A stretch of 64,000 bases of DNA from Scylla paramamosain (GCF_035594125.1 NC_087197.1:9098110-9162109), one strand, 5' to 3'. Positions 1 through 37,290 are shown, numbered from the stretch's first letter. Notes: generated by a model from the letters alone, not told the origin. Numbers and translations are program-made.

Positions 1-3000
1 TGTTTTATAGTTTCACCAGAATCACAAGGCAAACAACGCAAAAACTCGACTGTATGGAGAAGATTCTAAGATACCAAAATTCTGAAACTCATGAATAACA
101 GTCTTAATCAAGAAACAGAACAACCTTACTAAATGCGTGTATTTTGAGTGTTTTTTTTTTACATTCTTAGTTACCAAAACCCCAAATTCCATGCGAAACT
201 AGCTTTATGTGGGAAAAATATGATATTACCAGAAAAGTGTCTTTGAGTGTTTTTGAGCGTGTTAGGCAATAAAGCACAAAAAAGCAGTGCAATCATATTA
301 CATGGGAATAAAACCAACTTTTAAGAAGAACTTGCCTTTTGGTGTATTTAACACGCATTTAGTAAGGTTGTTCTGTTTCTCAATTAAGAGTGTTTTTCAC
401 GAGTTTCTGCATTTTGGTATCTAGAAAACTTCTCCATATACACGAGTTTTTGCGTTTTTTGCCTTGTGGTTTTTTTGAACTATAAAACATTCATTATACA
501 CTTTTCTTGCAATGTCCCTTTGTTTCCCAATATAGAGTGCTTTGTATCAATTTTTGCGTTTTATTTTTTTGTAGGTAACAAGCTCAAAAACACTCAAAAT
601 ATACATTTTTGGTAATGTTTTTCTGCTTCTTGATATGGGTTGGTTTGCATCAGTTTTAGCGTTTTTCTACGTAAAACACTGAGAAGACAGGTTTTCAGTA
701 ATTTTCTTTTGGATTCCCACATAGAGTGAGTTCTTTATTATTTATCGTTTTGGTGCCTAACATGCTGAAAAAAACTCAAAAGACAGATTTCTGGTAAGGT
801 CTTTAATTTCCTCATATGCGAGGCCTTGCATGTCTTTTGAGTGTTTTTGAACGTGTTACGCAATAAAGCACTAAAAGGAAGGTCAATCACATTACATGGG
901 AATAAAACCAAATTTTACCAAGAACTTGCCTTTAAGTGTTTTTGAGCGCCTTACATACCAAAACGCTAAAATGCATGCAAAATGCATTTTATAAAGAAAC
1001 AGAATAATATTACCAAATACATGTATTTTGAGTGTTTTTGATCATGATATCTATAAAAACGCTTAATACATGCAAAGAACTTTATGTTTGGGAAACGAAA
1101 GGACATTACGAGAAACGTGTATTATGAGTGTTTTTTTAATTTTTTTCAGTACCTAAAAGCTAAAACCCACAAATAACACTCTTTATTTAGATAAAAAAAA
1201 TAATTAACAAAAAATTTTAAAAATTGGATTTTTTATTTATTTATTTTTTTATTTTTTTGTTATTTATCCTTATAGGTACCGAGATGCCAAAATTCTGACA
1301 AATTTCAGGGAATTTATGTGGAAAAAAGAACATTACCAAAAGAGTTATTTATAGCTTTTTTTCGGATTGTTATGTACCAAACCCTAAAGTGCATCCAAAG
1401 CCACCTATATAGTGGAGTTAAACGACTTTACCAGAAACCTGTCTTTTCAGTGTTTTTCAGCATGTTAGGCACTAAAACGATAAATAATATGGAAGTCAGT
1501 CAACATGTGAATCCAAAAGAAAATTACTGAAAACGTGTCTTTTCAGTGTTTTACGTAGAAAAACGATAAAGCGGATGCAAACCAACCTTTATGAAGAAAT
1601 AGAATAACATTACCAAAAAGATATATTTTGAGTATTTTTGAGCTTGTTACCTAAAAAAAAATGCAAAAATGGATATAAAGCACTCTATATTAGGAAACAA
1701 AAGGACATTACGAGAAACGTGTATAATGAGTGTTTTATAGTTTTAAAAGAACCAAAAAAAAAAGAACGCCAAAATGCACACAAATTAACCAAACAAATGG
1801 GATTTTTCCTCATGTTAGGTACAACAATCTATACAGAATATAAAAAAAACAGAACAACATTACCAAAAACGTATATTATAAGTGTTTTTGAGCTACTTTG
1901 GTAATAAAATACTGAATCACGTGATTAGCACATTCATATAGGCGTTTTGGTTTCTAAAAAGCTGGAAAACGCTTAAATCATACGTTTTTGGTAATGTCTC
2001 CCGATAAAGGCTATTGTGCACGCGTTTTAGCATTTTGGAACGTAAGAAGCTCAAAAACACTCAAAAGACACCATTTTGATAATGTTGTTTTGATTTTTAT
2101 ATAGAGTGTCTTTCATGCTCTTTAGAGTTTTGGTGCTAACGTTGAAAAGCCCCGAAATAACATTTTTTCTGGGAATGTCGTCTCTTTACCTTATAAAGGG
2201 TGAAATGGATGATTTTTTGCGTATTGGTACGAAATAAGCTGAAAAACATTCAAAATACACGTTTTTTGCAAATGTGTATTATGAGTTTTTTTTTTATTGT
2301 TCAAAAGAACCAAAAGGCAAAAAAACACAAAAACTCGTGTATATGGAGAAGGTTCCTAGATACCAAAATGCTGAAACTCATGAATAACACTCTTAACTGA
2401 GAAACAGAACAACCTTACTAAGTGCGTGTATTTTGAGTGCTTTTCACATTCTCAGTTACCAAAACCCCAAATTGCATGCGAAATAACCTTTATGTGAGAA
2501 AAAAAATGTCATTACCAGAAAAGGGTCTTTTAAGTGTTTTTCGGCGTGATAGGCAATTTTGGTATCCAAAATGCAAAGTACTAAAAAGCAGGGCAAACAT
2601 ATTACATTGGAATAACACTAATTTATACCAAAAACTTGCCTTTAAGTGTTTTTGAGCTGCTTAAATACCAAACCGCTAAAACGCATGCAAAACAAACTTT
2701 ATGGAGAAACAGAATAACATTACCAAAAACATGTATTTTGAGTGTTTTTGATCATGTTATCTATAAAAACGCTTAAATACATGGAAAGAACATTATGTTT
2801 GGGAAACAAAAGGACATTACGAGAAACGTGTATTATGAGTGTTTTTTAAGTTCCTTAAGTACCAAAAAGCTAAAACCCACAAATAACACTCTTTATTTAG
2901 AAAATAAAAAACAAAACAAAAATTAAAAATTAGGATTTTTTTTTTTTTATTCATATTCATAGGTACCGATATGCCAAAATTCTGGGAAAATTCAGGGCAA

Positions 3001-6000
3001 TCATATAATAAAAAAATATTATCAAAAAAGTTAATTTCAGCTTTTTTTTCGGATTGTTATGTACCAAACCCTAAAGTGCATGCAAAGCCTCCTATATGAG
3101 GAAATTAAACGACTTTACCAGAAATCTGTGTTTTGAGTGTTTTTTAGCATGTTAGGCACCAAAATGATAAATAATATGGAACTCACTCTATATGGGAGTC
3201 CAAAACAAAGTTACTGAAAACGTGTCTTCTCAGTGTTTTACGTAGAAAATCGCTAAAACGGATGCAAAGCAACCAATATCAAGAATAAGAAAAATGTTAC
3301 TAAAAAGATATATTTTGAGTGTTTTTCAGCTTGTTACCTACAAAAAAAAAACGCGAAAATTGATGTAAAGCACCCTATATTGGGAAACAAAAGGACATTG
3401 CAAGAAAAGTGTATCATGAGTGTTTTATAGTTCAAAAGAACCACAAGGGAAAAAAACGCAAAATCTCGTGTATATGGAGAGGTTTCCTAGATACAAAAAT
3501 GCTAAAACTCATGTATAACACTCCTAATTGAGAAACAGAAAAACCTTAATAAATGCGTGTATTTTGAGTGCTTTTCACATTCTTAGTTACCAAAATCCCA
3601 AATTGCATGGAAAAATAGACTTGTGGGATAAAAAAAATGACTTTGCCAGAAAAGTGTCTTTTGAGTGTTTTTGAGCGTGATAGGCAATAAAGCACTAAAA
3701 AAGAGGGATATCACATTACATTGGAAGAAAACGAATTTTTTTGAGCTCCTTATATACCAAAACACTAAAACGCATTGAAAACACTCTTTATGGTGAAACA
3801 GAATAACTTTACCAAAAACATGTATTTTGAGTGTTTTTGATCATGTTGCCAATAAAAACGCTAAAATACATGCAAAGAACACTATTTTTGGGAAACGAAA
3901 GGAGATTACGAGAAACGTGTATTATGAGTGTTTTTAAGTTCATTAATTACCAAAAAGCTAAAAGCCACTAATAACACTCTTTATTGAGAAACAATAAATA
4001 AATAAAAAAAAATACAATATTTTTTTCTTTCTTATTCATCTTCACAGGTACCGAGATGCCAAAATTCGGGCAAAATTCAGGAAATTATGTGAAATAAAAA
4101 CATTATCCAAAAAGTTAAATTTAGCTTTTATCGGACTACTATGTACCAAACCCGTAAAGTGCATGCAAAGCCACATATATGGGGAAATTAAATGTCTTTG
4201 CCAGAAAACGGTCTTATGAGTGTTTTTCAGCATGTTAGGAACCAACACGATAAATAACATGGAAGTCAATCTATATGGGAATCCAAAACAAAATTACTAA
4301 AAACGTGTCTTATCGGTGTTTTACGTAGAAAAACGCTAAAACGGATGCAAACCAACCAGTATGAAGAAATGAAATAACATTACCAAAAAGGTATATTTTG
4401 AGCATTTTTGAAATTGTTACCTACAAAAAACACGAAAATGGATGGAAAGCACTCTATATTGGGAAGCAAAAGGACATTACAAGGAACGTGTATAATGAGT
4501 GTTTTATAGTTTCACAAGAACTACAAGGCAAAAAACGCAAAAACTTGTGTATATAGAGAAGTTTCTTACATTCCAAAATGCTGAAACTCTGGAACAACAC
4601 CCTTAATTGAGAAACAAAACCATCTTACTTAATGCGTGTATTTTGAGTGCTTTTCACATCCTTAGTTACCAACACCCTAAATTACATGCGAAACCAGCTT
4701 TATGTGGGAAAAAAATGACATTACCAGAAAAATGTCTTTTGAGTGTTTTTGAGCGTGTTAGGCAATAAAGCACTAAAAAGCAGGGCAATCACATTACACT
4801 GGAATAAAACCAATTTTTGACAAGAACTTGCCTTTAAGTGTATTTGAGCTCGTTATATACCAAAACGCTAAAATGCATGCAAAATACACTTTATGGTGAA
4901 ACAGAATAACATTACGAAAAACATGTATTTTGAGTGTTTTTGATCATGTTACCAATAAAAACGCTAAAATACATGCAAAGAACATCATTTTTGGGAAATG
5001 AAAGTACATGACGAGAAACGTGTATTATGAGTGCTTTTAAATTCATTAAGTACGAAAAAGCTAAAAGCCACAAATTACACTCTTTATTGAGAAAAAAAAA
5101 AATACAATATTTTTTTTTCATTCTTATTCATCTTCACAGGTAACGAGGTGCCGAAATTCGGGAAATTTTCAGGAAATTATATGAAATAAGGACATTATCA
5201 AAAAAGTTAAATTTAGCTTTTTTTTCGGACTGTTATGTACCAAACCCCTAAAGTGCATGCAAAGCCACCTATATGGGGAAATTAAACGTCTTTGTCAGAA
5301 AACTGTCTTATGAGTGTTTTTCAGCATGTTAGGAACCAACACGATAAAACCCAAGGAAGTCAATCTATATGAGAATCCAAAACAAAATTACTGAAAACGT
5401 GTCTTTTCGGTGTTTTATGTAGAAAACGCTAAAATGGATGCAAAACAACCAAAATGAAGAAATAGAATAACATTACCAAAATGGTATATTATTTGTGTTT
5501 TTGAAATTGTTACCTACAAAAAACGCGAAAATGGATGGAAAGCACTCTATATTGGGAAGCAAAAGGCACCAAAAAGCATGTTAGGCACCAAAACGATAAA
5601 TAATATGAAAGTCACTCTATATGGAAATCTAAAACAAAATTACTGGAAACGTGTGTTTTAAAAGATTTACGTAGAAAAACGCTAAAACAGATGCAAACCA
5701 ACTAATATAAATAAATAGAATAACATTATCAAAATAAGTATATTTTGTGTGTTTTTGAGCTTGTTACATAAAAAAAACGCGAAAATGGATGCAAAGCACT
5801 CTATATAAGGAAAAAAAAGGACATAACGAGAAGCGTATATAATGAGTGTTTTATAGTTTCACCAGAATCACAAGGCAAACAACGCAAAAACTCGACTGTA
5901 TGGAGAAGATTCTAAGATACCAAAATTCTGAAACTCATGAATAACAGTCTTAATCAAGAAACAGAACAACCTTACTAAATGCGTGTATTTTGAGTGTTTT

Positions 6001-9000
6001 TTTTACATTCTTAGTTACCAAAACCCCAAATTCCATGCGAAACTAGCTTTATGTGGGAAAAATATGATATTTTCAGAAAAGTGTCTTTGAGTGTTTTTGA
6101 GCGTGTTAGGCAATAAAGCACAAAAAAGCAGTGCAATCATATTACATGGGAATAAAACCAACTTTTAAGAAGAACTTGCCTTTTGGTGTATTTGACACGC
6201 ATTTAGTAAGGTTGTTCTGTTTCTCAATTAAGAGTGTTTTTCACGAGTTTCTGCATTTTGGTATCTAGAAAACTTCTCCATATACACGAGTTTTTGCGTT
6301 TTTTGCCTTGTGGTTTTTTTGAACTATAAAACATTCATTATACACTTTTCTTGCAATGTCCCTTTGTTTCCCAATATAGAGTGCTTTGTATCAATTTTTG
6401 CGTTTTATTTTTTTGTAGGTAACAAGCTCAAAAACACTCAAAATATACATTTTTGGTAATGTTTTTCTGCTTCTTGATATGGGTTGGTTTGCATCAGTTT
6501 TAGCGTTTTTCTACGTAAAACACTGAGAAGACAGGTTTTCAGTAATTTTCTTTTGGATTCCCACATAGAGTGAGTTCTTTATTATTTATCGTTTTGGTGC
6601 CTAACATGCTGAAAAAAACTCAAAAGACAGATTTCTGGTAAGGTCTTTAATTTCCTCATATGCGAGGCCTTGCATGTCTTTTGAGTGTTTTTGAACGTGT
6701 TACGCAATAAAGCACTAAAAGGAAGGTCAATCACATTACATGGGAATAAAACCAAATTTTACCAAGAACTTGCCTTTAAGTGTTTTTGAGCGCCTTACAT
6801 ACCAAAACGCTAAAATGCATGCAAAATGCATTTTATAAAGAAACAGAATAATATTACCAAATACATGTATTTTGAGTGTTTTTGATCATGATATCTATAA
6901 AAACGCTTAATACATGCAAAGAACTTTATGTTTGGGAAACGAAAGGACATTACGAGAAACGTGTATTATGAGTGTTTTTTTAATTTTTTTCAGTACCTAA
7001 AAGCTAAAACCCACAAATAACACTCTTTATTTAGATAAAAAAAATAATTAACAAAAAATTTTAAAAATTGGATTTTTTATTTATTTATTTTTTTATTTTT
7101 TTGTTATTTATCCTTATAGGTACCGAGATGCCAAAATTCTGACAAATTTCAGGGAATTTATGTGGAAAAAAGAACATTACCAAAAGAGTTATTTATAGCT
7201 TTTTTTCGGATTGTTATGTACCAAACCCTAAAGTGCATCCAAAGCCACCTATATAGTGGAGTTAAACGACTTTACCAGAAACCTGTCTTTTCAGTGTTTT
7301 TCAGCATGTTAGGCACTAAAACGATAAATAATATGGAAGTCAGTCAACATGTGAATCCAAAAGAAAATTACTGAAAACGTGTCTTTTCAGTGTTTTACGT
7401 AGAAAAACGATAAAGCGGATGCAAACCAACCTTTATGAAGAAATAGAATAACATTACCAAAAAGATATATTTTGAGTATTTTTGAGCTTGTTACCTAAAA
7501 AAAAATGCAAAAATGGATATAAAGCACTCTATATTAGGAAACAAAAGGACATTACGAGAAACGTGTATAATGAGTGTTTTATAGTTTTAAAAGAACCAAA
7601 AAAAAAAGAACGCCAAAATGCACACAAATTAACCAAACAAATGGGATTTTTCCTCATGTTAGGTACAACAATCTATACAGAATATAAAAAAAACAGAACA
7701 ACATTACCAAAAACGTATATTATAAGTGTTTTTGAGCTACTTTGGTAATAAAATACTGAATCACGTGATTAGCACATTCATATAGGCGTTTTGGTTTCTA
7801 AAAAGCTGGAAAACGCTTAAATCATACGTTTTTGGTAATGTCTCCCGATAAAGGCTATTGTGCACGCGTTTTAGCATTTTGGAACGTAAGAAGCTCAAAA
7901 ACACTCAAAAGACACCATTTTGATAATGTTGTTTTGATTTTTATATAGAGTGTCTTTCATGCTCTTTAGAGTTTTGGTGCTAACGTTGAAAAGCCCCGAA
8001 ATAACATTTTTTCTGGGAATGTCGTCTCTTTACCTTATAAAGGGTGAAATGGATGATTTTTTGCGTATTGGTACGAAATAAGCTGAAAAACATTCAAAAT
8101 ACACGTTTTTTGCAAATGTGTATTATGAGTTTTTTTTTTATTGTTCAAAAGAACCAAAAGGCAAAAAAACACAAAAACTCGTGTATATGGAGAAGGTTCC
8201 TAGATACCAAAATGCTGAAACTCATGAATAACACTCTTAACTGAGAAACAGAACAACCTTACTAAGTGCGTGTATTTTGAGTGCTTTTCACATTCTCAGT
8301 TACCAAAACCCCAAATTGCATGCGAAATAACCTTTATGTGAGAAAAAAATGTCATTACCAGAAAAGGGTCTTTTAAGTGTTTTTCGGCGTGATAGGCAAT
8401 TTTGGTATCCAAAATGCAAAGTACTAAAAAGCAGGGCAAACATATTACATTGGAATAACACTAATTTATACCAAAAACTTGCCTTTAAGTGTTTTTGAGC
8501 TGCTTAAATACCAAACCGCTAAAACGCATGCAAAACAAACTTTATGGAGAAACAGAATAACATTACCAAAAACATGTATTTTGAGTGTTTTTGATCATGT
8601 TATCTATAAAAACGCTTAAATACATGGAAAGAACATTATGTTTGGGAAACAAAAGGACATTACGAGAAACGTGTATTATGAGTGTTTTTTAAGTTCCTTA
8701 AGTACCAAAAAGCTAAAACCCACAAATAACACTCTTTATTTAGAAAATAAAAAACAAAAAAAAATTTAAAAATTAGGATTTTTTTTTTTTTTTATTCATA
8801 TTCATAGGTACCGATATGCCAAAATTCTGGGAAAATTCAGGGCAATCATATAATAAAAAAATATTATCAAAAAAGTTAATTTCAGCTTTTTTTTCGGATT
8901 GTTATGTACCAAACCCTAAAGTGCATGCAAAGCCTCCTATATGAGGAAATTAAACGACTTTACCAGAAATCTGTGTTTTGAGTGTTTTTTAGCATGTTAG

Positions 9001-12000
9001 GCACCAAAATGATAAATAATATGGAACTCACTCTATATGGGAGTCCAAAACAAAGTTACTGAAAACGTGTCTTCTCAGTGTTTTACGTAGAAAATCGCTA
9101 AAACGGATGCAAGGCAACCAATATCAAGAATAAGAAAAATGTTACTAAAAAGATATATTTTGAGTGTTTTTCAGCTTGTTACCTACAAAAAAAAAACGCG
9201 AAAATTGATGTAAAGCACCCTATATTGGGAAACAAAAGGACATTGCAAGAAAAGTGTATCATGAGTGTTTTATAGTTCAAAAGAACCACAAGGGAAAAAA
9301 ACGCAAAATCTCGTGTATATGGAGAGGTTTCCTAGATACAAAAATGCTAAAACTCATGTATAACACTCCTAATTGAGAAACAGAAAAACCTTAATAAATG
9401 CGTGTATTTTGAGTGCTTTTCACATTCTTAGTTACCAAAATCCCAAATTGCATGGAAAAATAGACTTGTGGGATAAAAAAAATGACTTTGCCAGAAAAGT
9501 GTCTTTTGAGTGTTTTTGAGCGTGATAGGCAATAAAGCACTAAAAAAGAGGGATATCACATTACATTGGAAGAAAACGAATTTTTACCAAGAACTTGCCT
9601 TTAAGTGTTTTTGAGCTCCTTATATACCAAAACACTAAAACGCATTGAAAACACTCTTTATGGTGAAACAGAATAACTTTACCAAAAACATGTATTTTGA
9701 GTGTTTTTGATCATGTTGCCAATAAAAACGCTAAAATACATGCAAAGAACACTATTTTTGGGAAACGAAAGGAGATTACGAGAAACGTGTATTATGAGTG
9801 TTTTTAAGTTCATTAATTACCAAAAAGCTAAAAGCCACTAATAACACTCTTTATTGAGAAACAATAAATAAATAAAAAAAAATACAATATTTTTTTCTTT
9901 CTTATTCATCTTCACAGGTACCGAGATGCCAAAATTCGGGCAAAATTCAGGAAATTATGTGAAATAAAAACATTATCCAAAAAGTTAAATTTAGCTTTTA
10001 TCGGACTACTATGTACCAAACCCGTAAAGTGCATGCAAAGCCACATATATGGGGAAATTAAATGTCTTTGCCAGAAAACGGTCTTATGAGTGTTTTTCAG
10101 CATGTTAGGAACCAACACGATAAATAACATGGAAGTCAATCTATATGGGAATCCAAAACAAAATTACTAAAAACGTGTCTTATCGGTGTTTTACGTAGAA
10201 AAACGCTAAAACGGATGCAAACCAACCAGTATGAAGAAATGAAATAACATTACCAAAAAGGTATATTTTGAGCATTTTTGAAATTGTTACCTACAAAAAA
10301 CACGAAAATGGATGGAAAGCACTCTATATTGGGAAGCAAAAGGACATTACAAGGAACGTGTATAATGAGTGTTTTATAGTTTCACAAGAACTACAAGGCA
10401 AAAAACGCAAAAACTTGTGTATATAGAGAAGTTTCTTACATTCCAAAATGCTGAAACTCTGGAACAACACCCTTAATTGAGAAACAAAACCATCTTACTT
10501 AATGCGTGTATTTTGAGTGCTTTTCACATCCTTAGTTACCAACACCCTAAATTACATGCGAAACCAGCTTTATGTGGGAAAAAAATGACATTACCAGAAA
10601 AATGTCTTTTGAGTGTTTTTGAGCGTGTTAGGCAATAAAGCACTAAAAAGCAGGGCAATCACATTACACTGGAATAAAACCAATTTTTGACAAGAACTTG
10701 CCTTTAAGTGTATTTGAGCTCGTTATATACCAAAACGCTAAAATGCATGCAAAATACACTTTATGGTGAAACAGAATAACATTACGAAAAACATGTATTT
10801 TGAGTGTTTTTGATCATGTTACCAATAAAAACGCTTAAATACATGCAAAGAACATCATTTTTGGGAAATGAAAGTACATGACGAGAAACGTGTATTATGA
10901 GTGCTTTTAAATTCATTAAGTACGAAAAAGCTAAAAGCCACAAATTACACTCTTTATTGAGAAAAAAAAAAATACAATATTTTTTTTTCATTCTTATTCA
11001 TCTTCACAGGTAACGAGGTGCCGAAATTCGGGAAATTTTCAGGAAATTATATGAAATAAGGACATTATCAAAAAAGTTAAATTTAGCTTTTTTTTCGGAC
11101 TGTTATGTACCAAACCCCTAAAGTGCATGCAAAGCCACCTATATGGGGAAATTAAACGTCTTTGTCAGAAAACTGTCTTATGAGTGTTTTTCAGCATGTT
11201 AGGAACCAACACGATAAAACCCAAGGAAGTCAATCTATATGAGAATCCAAAACAAAATTACTGAAAACGTGTCTTTTCGGTGTTTTATGTAGAAAACGCT
11301 AAAATGGATGCAAAACAACCAAAATGAAGAAATAGAATAACATTACCAAAATGGTATATTATTTGTGTTTTTGAAATTGTTACCTACAAAAAACGCGAAA
11401 ATGGATGGAAAGCACTCTATATTGGGAAGCAAAAGGCACCAAAAAGCATGTTAGGCACCAAAACGATAAATAATATGAAAGTCACTCTATATGGAAATCT
11501 AAAACAAAATTACTGGAAACGTGTGTTTTAAAAGATTTACGTAGAAAAACGCTAAAACAGATGCAAACCAACTAATATAAATAAATAGAATAACATTATC
11601 AAAAAAAGTATATTTTGTGTGTTTTTGAGCTTGTTACATAAAAAAAACGCGAAAATGGATGCAAAGCACTCTATATAAGGAAAAAAAAGGACATAACGAG
11701 AAGCGTATATAATGAGTGTTTTATAGTTTCACCAGAATCACAAGGCAAACAACGCAAAAACTCGACTGTATGGAGAAGATTCTAAGATACCAAAATTCTG
11801 AAACTCATGAATAACAGTCTTAATCAAGAAACAGAACAACCTTTCTAAATGCGTGTATTTTGAGTGTTTTTTTTACATTCTTAGTTACCAAAACCCCAAA
11901 TTCCATGCGAAACTAGCTTTATGTGGGAAAAATATGATATTACCAGAAAAGTGTCTTTGAGTGTTTTTGAGCGTGTTAGGCAATAAAGCACAAAAAAGCA

Positions 12001-14005
12001 GTGCAATCATATTACATGGGAATAAAACCAACTTTTAAGAAGAACTTGCCTTTTGGTGTATTTGACACGCATTTAGTAAGGTTGTTCTGTTTCTCAATTA
12101 AGAGTGTTTTTCACGAGTTTCTGCATTTTGGTATCTAGAAAACTTCTCCATATACACGAGTTTTTGCGTTTTTTGCCTTGTGGTTTTTTTGAACTATAAA
12201 ACATTCATTATACACTTTTCTTGCAATGTCCCTTTGTTTCCCAATATAGAGTGCTTTGTATCAATTTTTGCGTTTTATTTTTTTGTAGGTAACAAGCTCA
12301 AAAACACTCAAAATATACATTTTTGGTAATGTTTTTCTGCTTCTTGATATGGGTTGGTTTGCATCAGTTTTAGCGTTTTTCTACGTAAAACACTGAGAAG
12401 ACAGGTTTTCAGTAATTTTCTTTTGGATTCCCACATAGAGTGAGTTCTTTATTATTTATCGTTTTGGTGCCTAACATGCTGAAAAAAACTCAAAAGACAG
12501 ATTTCTGGTAAGGTCTTTAATTTCCTCATATGCGAGGCCTTGCATGTCTTTTGAGTGTTTTTGAACGTGTTACGCAATAAAGCACTAAAAGGAAGGTCAA
12601 TCACATTACATGGGAATAAAACCAAATTTTACCAAGAACTTGCCTTTAAGTGTTTTTGAGCGCCTTACATACCAAAACGCTAAAATGCATGCAAAATGCA
12701 TTTTATAAAGAAACAGAATAATATTACCAAATACATGTATTTTGAGTGTTTTTGATCATGATATCTATAAAAACGCTTAATACATGCAAAGAACTTTATG
12801 TTTGGGAAACGAAAGGACATTACGAGAAACGTGTATTATGAGTGTTTTTTTTATTTTTTTCAGTACCTAAAAGCTAAAACCCACAAATAACACTCTTTAT
12901 TTAGATAAAAAAAATAATTAACAAAAAATTTTAAAAATTGGATTTTTTATTTATTTATTTTTTTATTTTTTTGTTATTTATCCTTATAGGTACCGAGATG
13001 CCAAAATTCTGACAAATTTCAGGGAATTTATGTGGAAAAAAGAACATTACCAAAAGAGTTATTTATAGCTTTTTTTCGGATTGTTATGTACCAAACCCTA
13101 AAGTGCATCCAAAGCCACCTATATAGTGGAGTTAAACGACTTTACCAGAAACCTGTCTTTTCAGTGTTTTTCAGCATGTTAGGCACTAAAACGATAAATA
13201 ATATGGAAGTCAGTCAATATGTGAATCCAAAAGAAAATTACTGAAAACGTGTCTTTTCAGTGTTTTACGTAGAAAAACGATAAAGCGGATGCAAACCAAC
13301 CTTTATGAAGAAATAGAATAACATTACCAAAAAGATATATTTTGAGTATTTTTGAGCTTGTTACCTAAAAAAAAATGCAAAAATGGATATAAAGCACTCT
13401 ATATTAGGAAACAAAAGGACATTACGAGAAACGTGTATAATGAGTGTTTTATAGTTTTAAAAGAACCAAAAAAAAAGAACGCCAAAATGCACACAAATTA
13501 ACCAAACAAATGGGATTTTTCCTCATGTTAGGTACAACAATCTATACAGAATATAAAAAAAACAGAACAACATTACCAAAAACGTATATTATAAGTGTTT
13601 TTGAGCTACTTTGGTAATAAAATACTGAATCACGTGATTAGCACATTCATATAGGCGTTTTGGTTTCTAAAAAGCTGGAAAACGCTTAAATCATACGTTT
13701 TTGGTAATGTCTCCCGATAAAGGCTATTGTGCACGCGTTTTAGCATTTTGGAACGTAAGAAGCTCAAAAACACTCAAAAGACACCATTTTGATAATGTTG
13801 TTTTGATTTTTATATAGAGTGTCTTCCATGCTCTTTAGAGTTTTGGTGCTAACGTTGAAAAGCCCCGAAATAACATTTTTTCTGGGAATGTCGTCTCTTT
13901 ACCTTATAAAGGGTGAAATGGATGATTTTTTGCGTATTGGTACGAAATAAGCTGAAAAACATTCAAAATACACGTTTTTGGCAAATGTGTATTATGAGTT
14001 TTTTT

Positions 14006-14010
<5 letters not shown>
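1..14010. repeat. Higher-order satellite array, ~5.85-kb unit, 2.4 copies
   Basis: Three head-to-tail copies of one long unit: copy 1 at 1-5,846, copy 2 at 5,847-11,716 and a partial copy 3 from 11,717 to about 14,005. The block beginning TGTTTTATAGTTTCACCAG recurs at 1, 5,847 and 11,717. Copies differ only by scattered substitutions, homopolymer length changes and one deletion of about 25 bp, so the amplification is recent. Each unit is built from roughly 60 degenerate monomers of about 96 bp. Within a unit, orientation changes at about 344, 829, 1,910 and 2,285 and the same switches recur in the later copies. Position 1 falls inside the array, so it probably continues upstream. Short frames repeated at 5.84-5.87-kb spacing (for example at 1,318, 7,162 and 13,032) are by-products of the repeat. 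Confidence 0.95.
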
Positions 14011-22065
<8,055 letters not shown>

Positions 22066-23060
22066 GGGGGTTGTAGGATTCGGACATGATTTTTTTGTTT
22101 TCATTCATTTCTGCATTTTTTTTCGTTTTTTTTTTCTTTTTTACATATATGCAACGTTTTGATAAAAAAAAATTCCCCTTATGTAATGAGGTCTTCCATC
22201 ATTAAATTCCACGGTTTAACACCCCGCGAGACATTTCTGATTTTTTTTTTACACTTTTTTCTTATATTTTTCTGATATATCCGTTTTCTTCAGTAACATA
22301 AAAAAAGGTTCTCTCTCAGCATACAACATTAGAGAACATGAAATTTTAGATCTTACTATATCTCTTGCGAAAAGTAAAAAATTTACTATTTTTTTTCGTA
22401 AATCTAGCATATAATCAATGTATCAGCATCAAATATCTTTTCCATTAATATTTTATTTATTTCAAGCAGCGAAAACTTTTTTTTTACTTAGAAATATGGC
22501 GAAATATAAAAAAAGATTCTATCCCCCCCTTCCACCTTCATCCCCCGGGTAATTAAGCGTGAAATCATGAATCGCTTTAGTCCTATGTAGAAAACCAGTT
22601 GGAGTAATTAAATGAGACTATGTGTGCTTTTTCAACATATCCAGATGTATATATCATGTAAATTTCAATTCCCTAGCTGCAATAGGTAAATTATAGTAAC
22701 CCCTTAAACTTAATGACATGGTATCTCAAACCGGCAGATTTTGGCATATAAAGATTATTTTCTTCGTTGTTATTCTTGTTACACATATATGGACTATTGC
22801 AGCTTATGAAACTATGAGAGGCGAACAAAGTCTGCTATCGAAATTTTTGTTTGGAGTTGATTTTCATTTTGGACAAATATTTGAATGTCAAAATTTTTCT
22901 TACTTTTTCGTCGAACAAAAAAAATCTTTTATCATTGTACAAAAAAATGATAGCAGACATTGTTTTCCTATCCTTTCTGATTAAAATGCTTTTTGAATTA
23001 AAGAAATTGGTCAATAAATAAGGATGGAGATACGAGTTGAACATACGTAATTTAATATGC
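22066..23060. other. Non-satellite AT-rich island within the satellite
   Basis: The monomer pattern stops near 22,065 and resumes near 23,065. The block is AT-rich with long T- and A-runs, and contains a local GC-rich patch near 22,525-22,550. An 88-codon plus-strand frame at 22,718-22,984 begins with a hydrophobic stretch (FFVVILVTHIWTIAA) that could be read as a signal or membrane segment, but it has no recognisable domain and lies in biased sequence, so I do not call it a gene. No terminal inverted repeats or RT motifs were found. It may be an insertion or a remnant of pre-satellite sequence. Confidence 0.6.

Positions 23061-37290
<14,230 letters not shown>

Noticed and set aside
1318..1904. 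Short proteins repeated every ~5.85 kb (also at 7,162 and 13,032)
   Set aside because: They are translations of satellite monomers, multiplied by the array; frames have no domain signature and shift between monomers.
22718..22984. Small membrane protein gene in the non-satellite island
   Set aside because: Hydrophobic start alone is weak in AT-rich DNA; no homology, splice context or downstream support was recognised.
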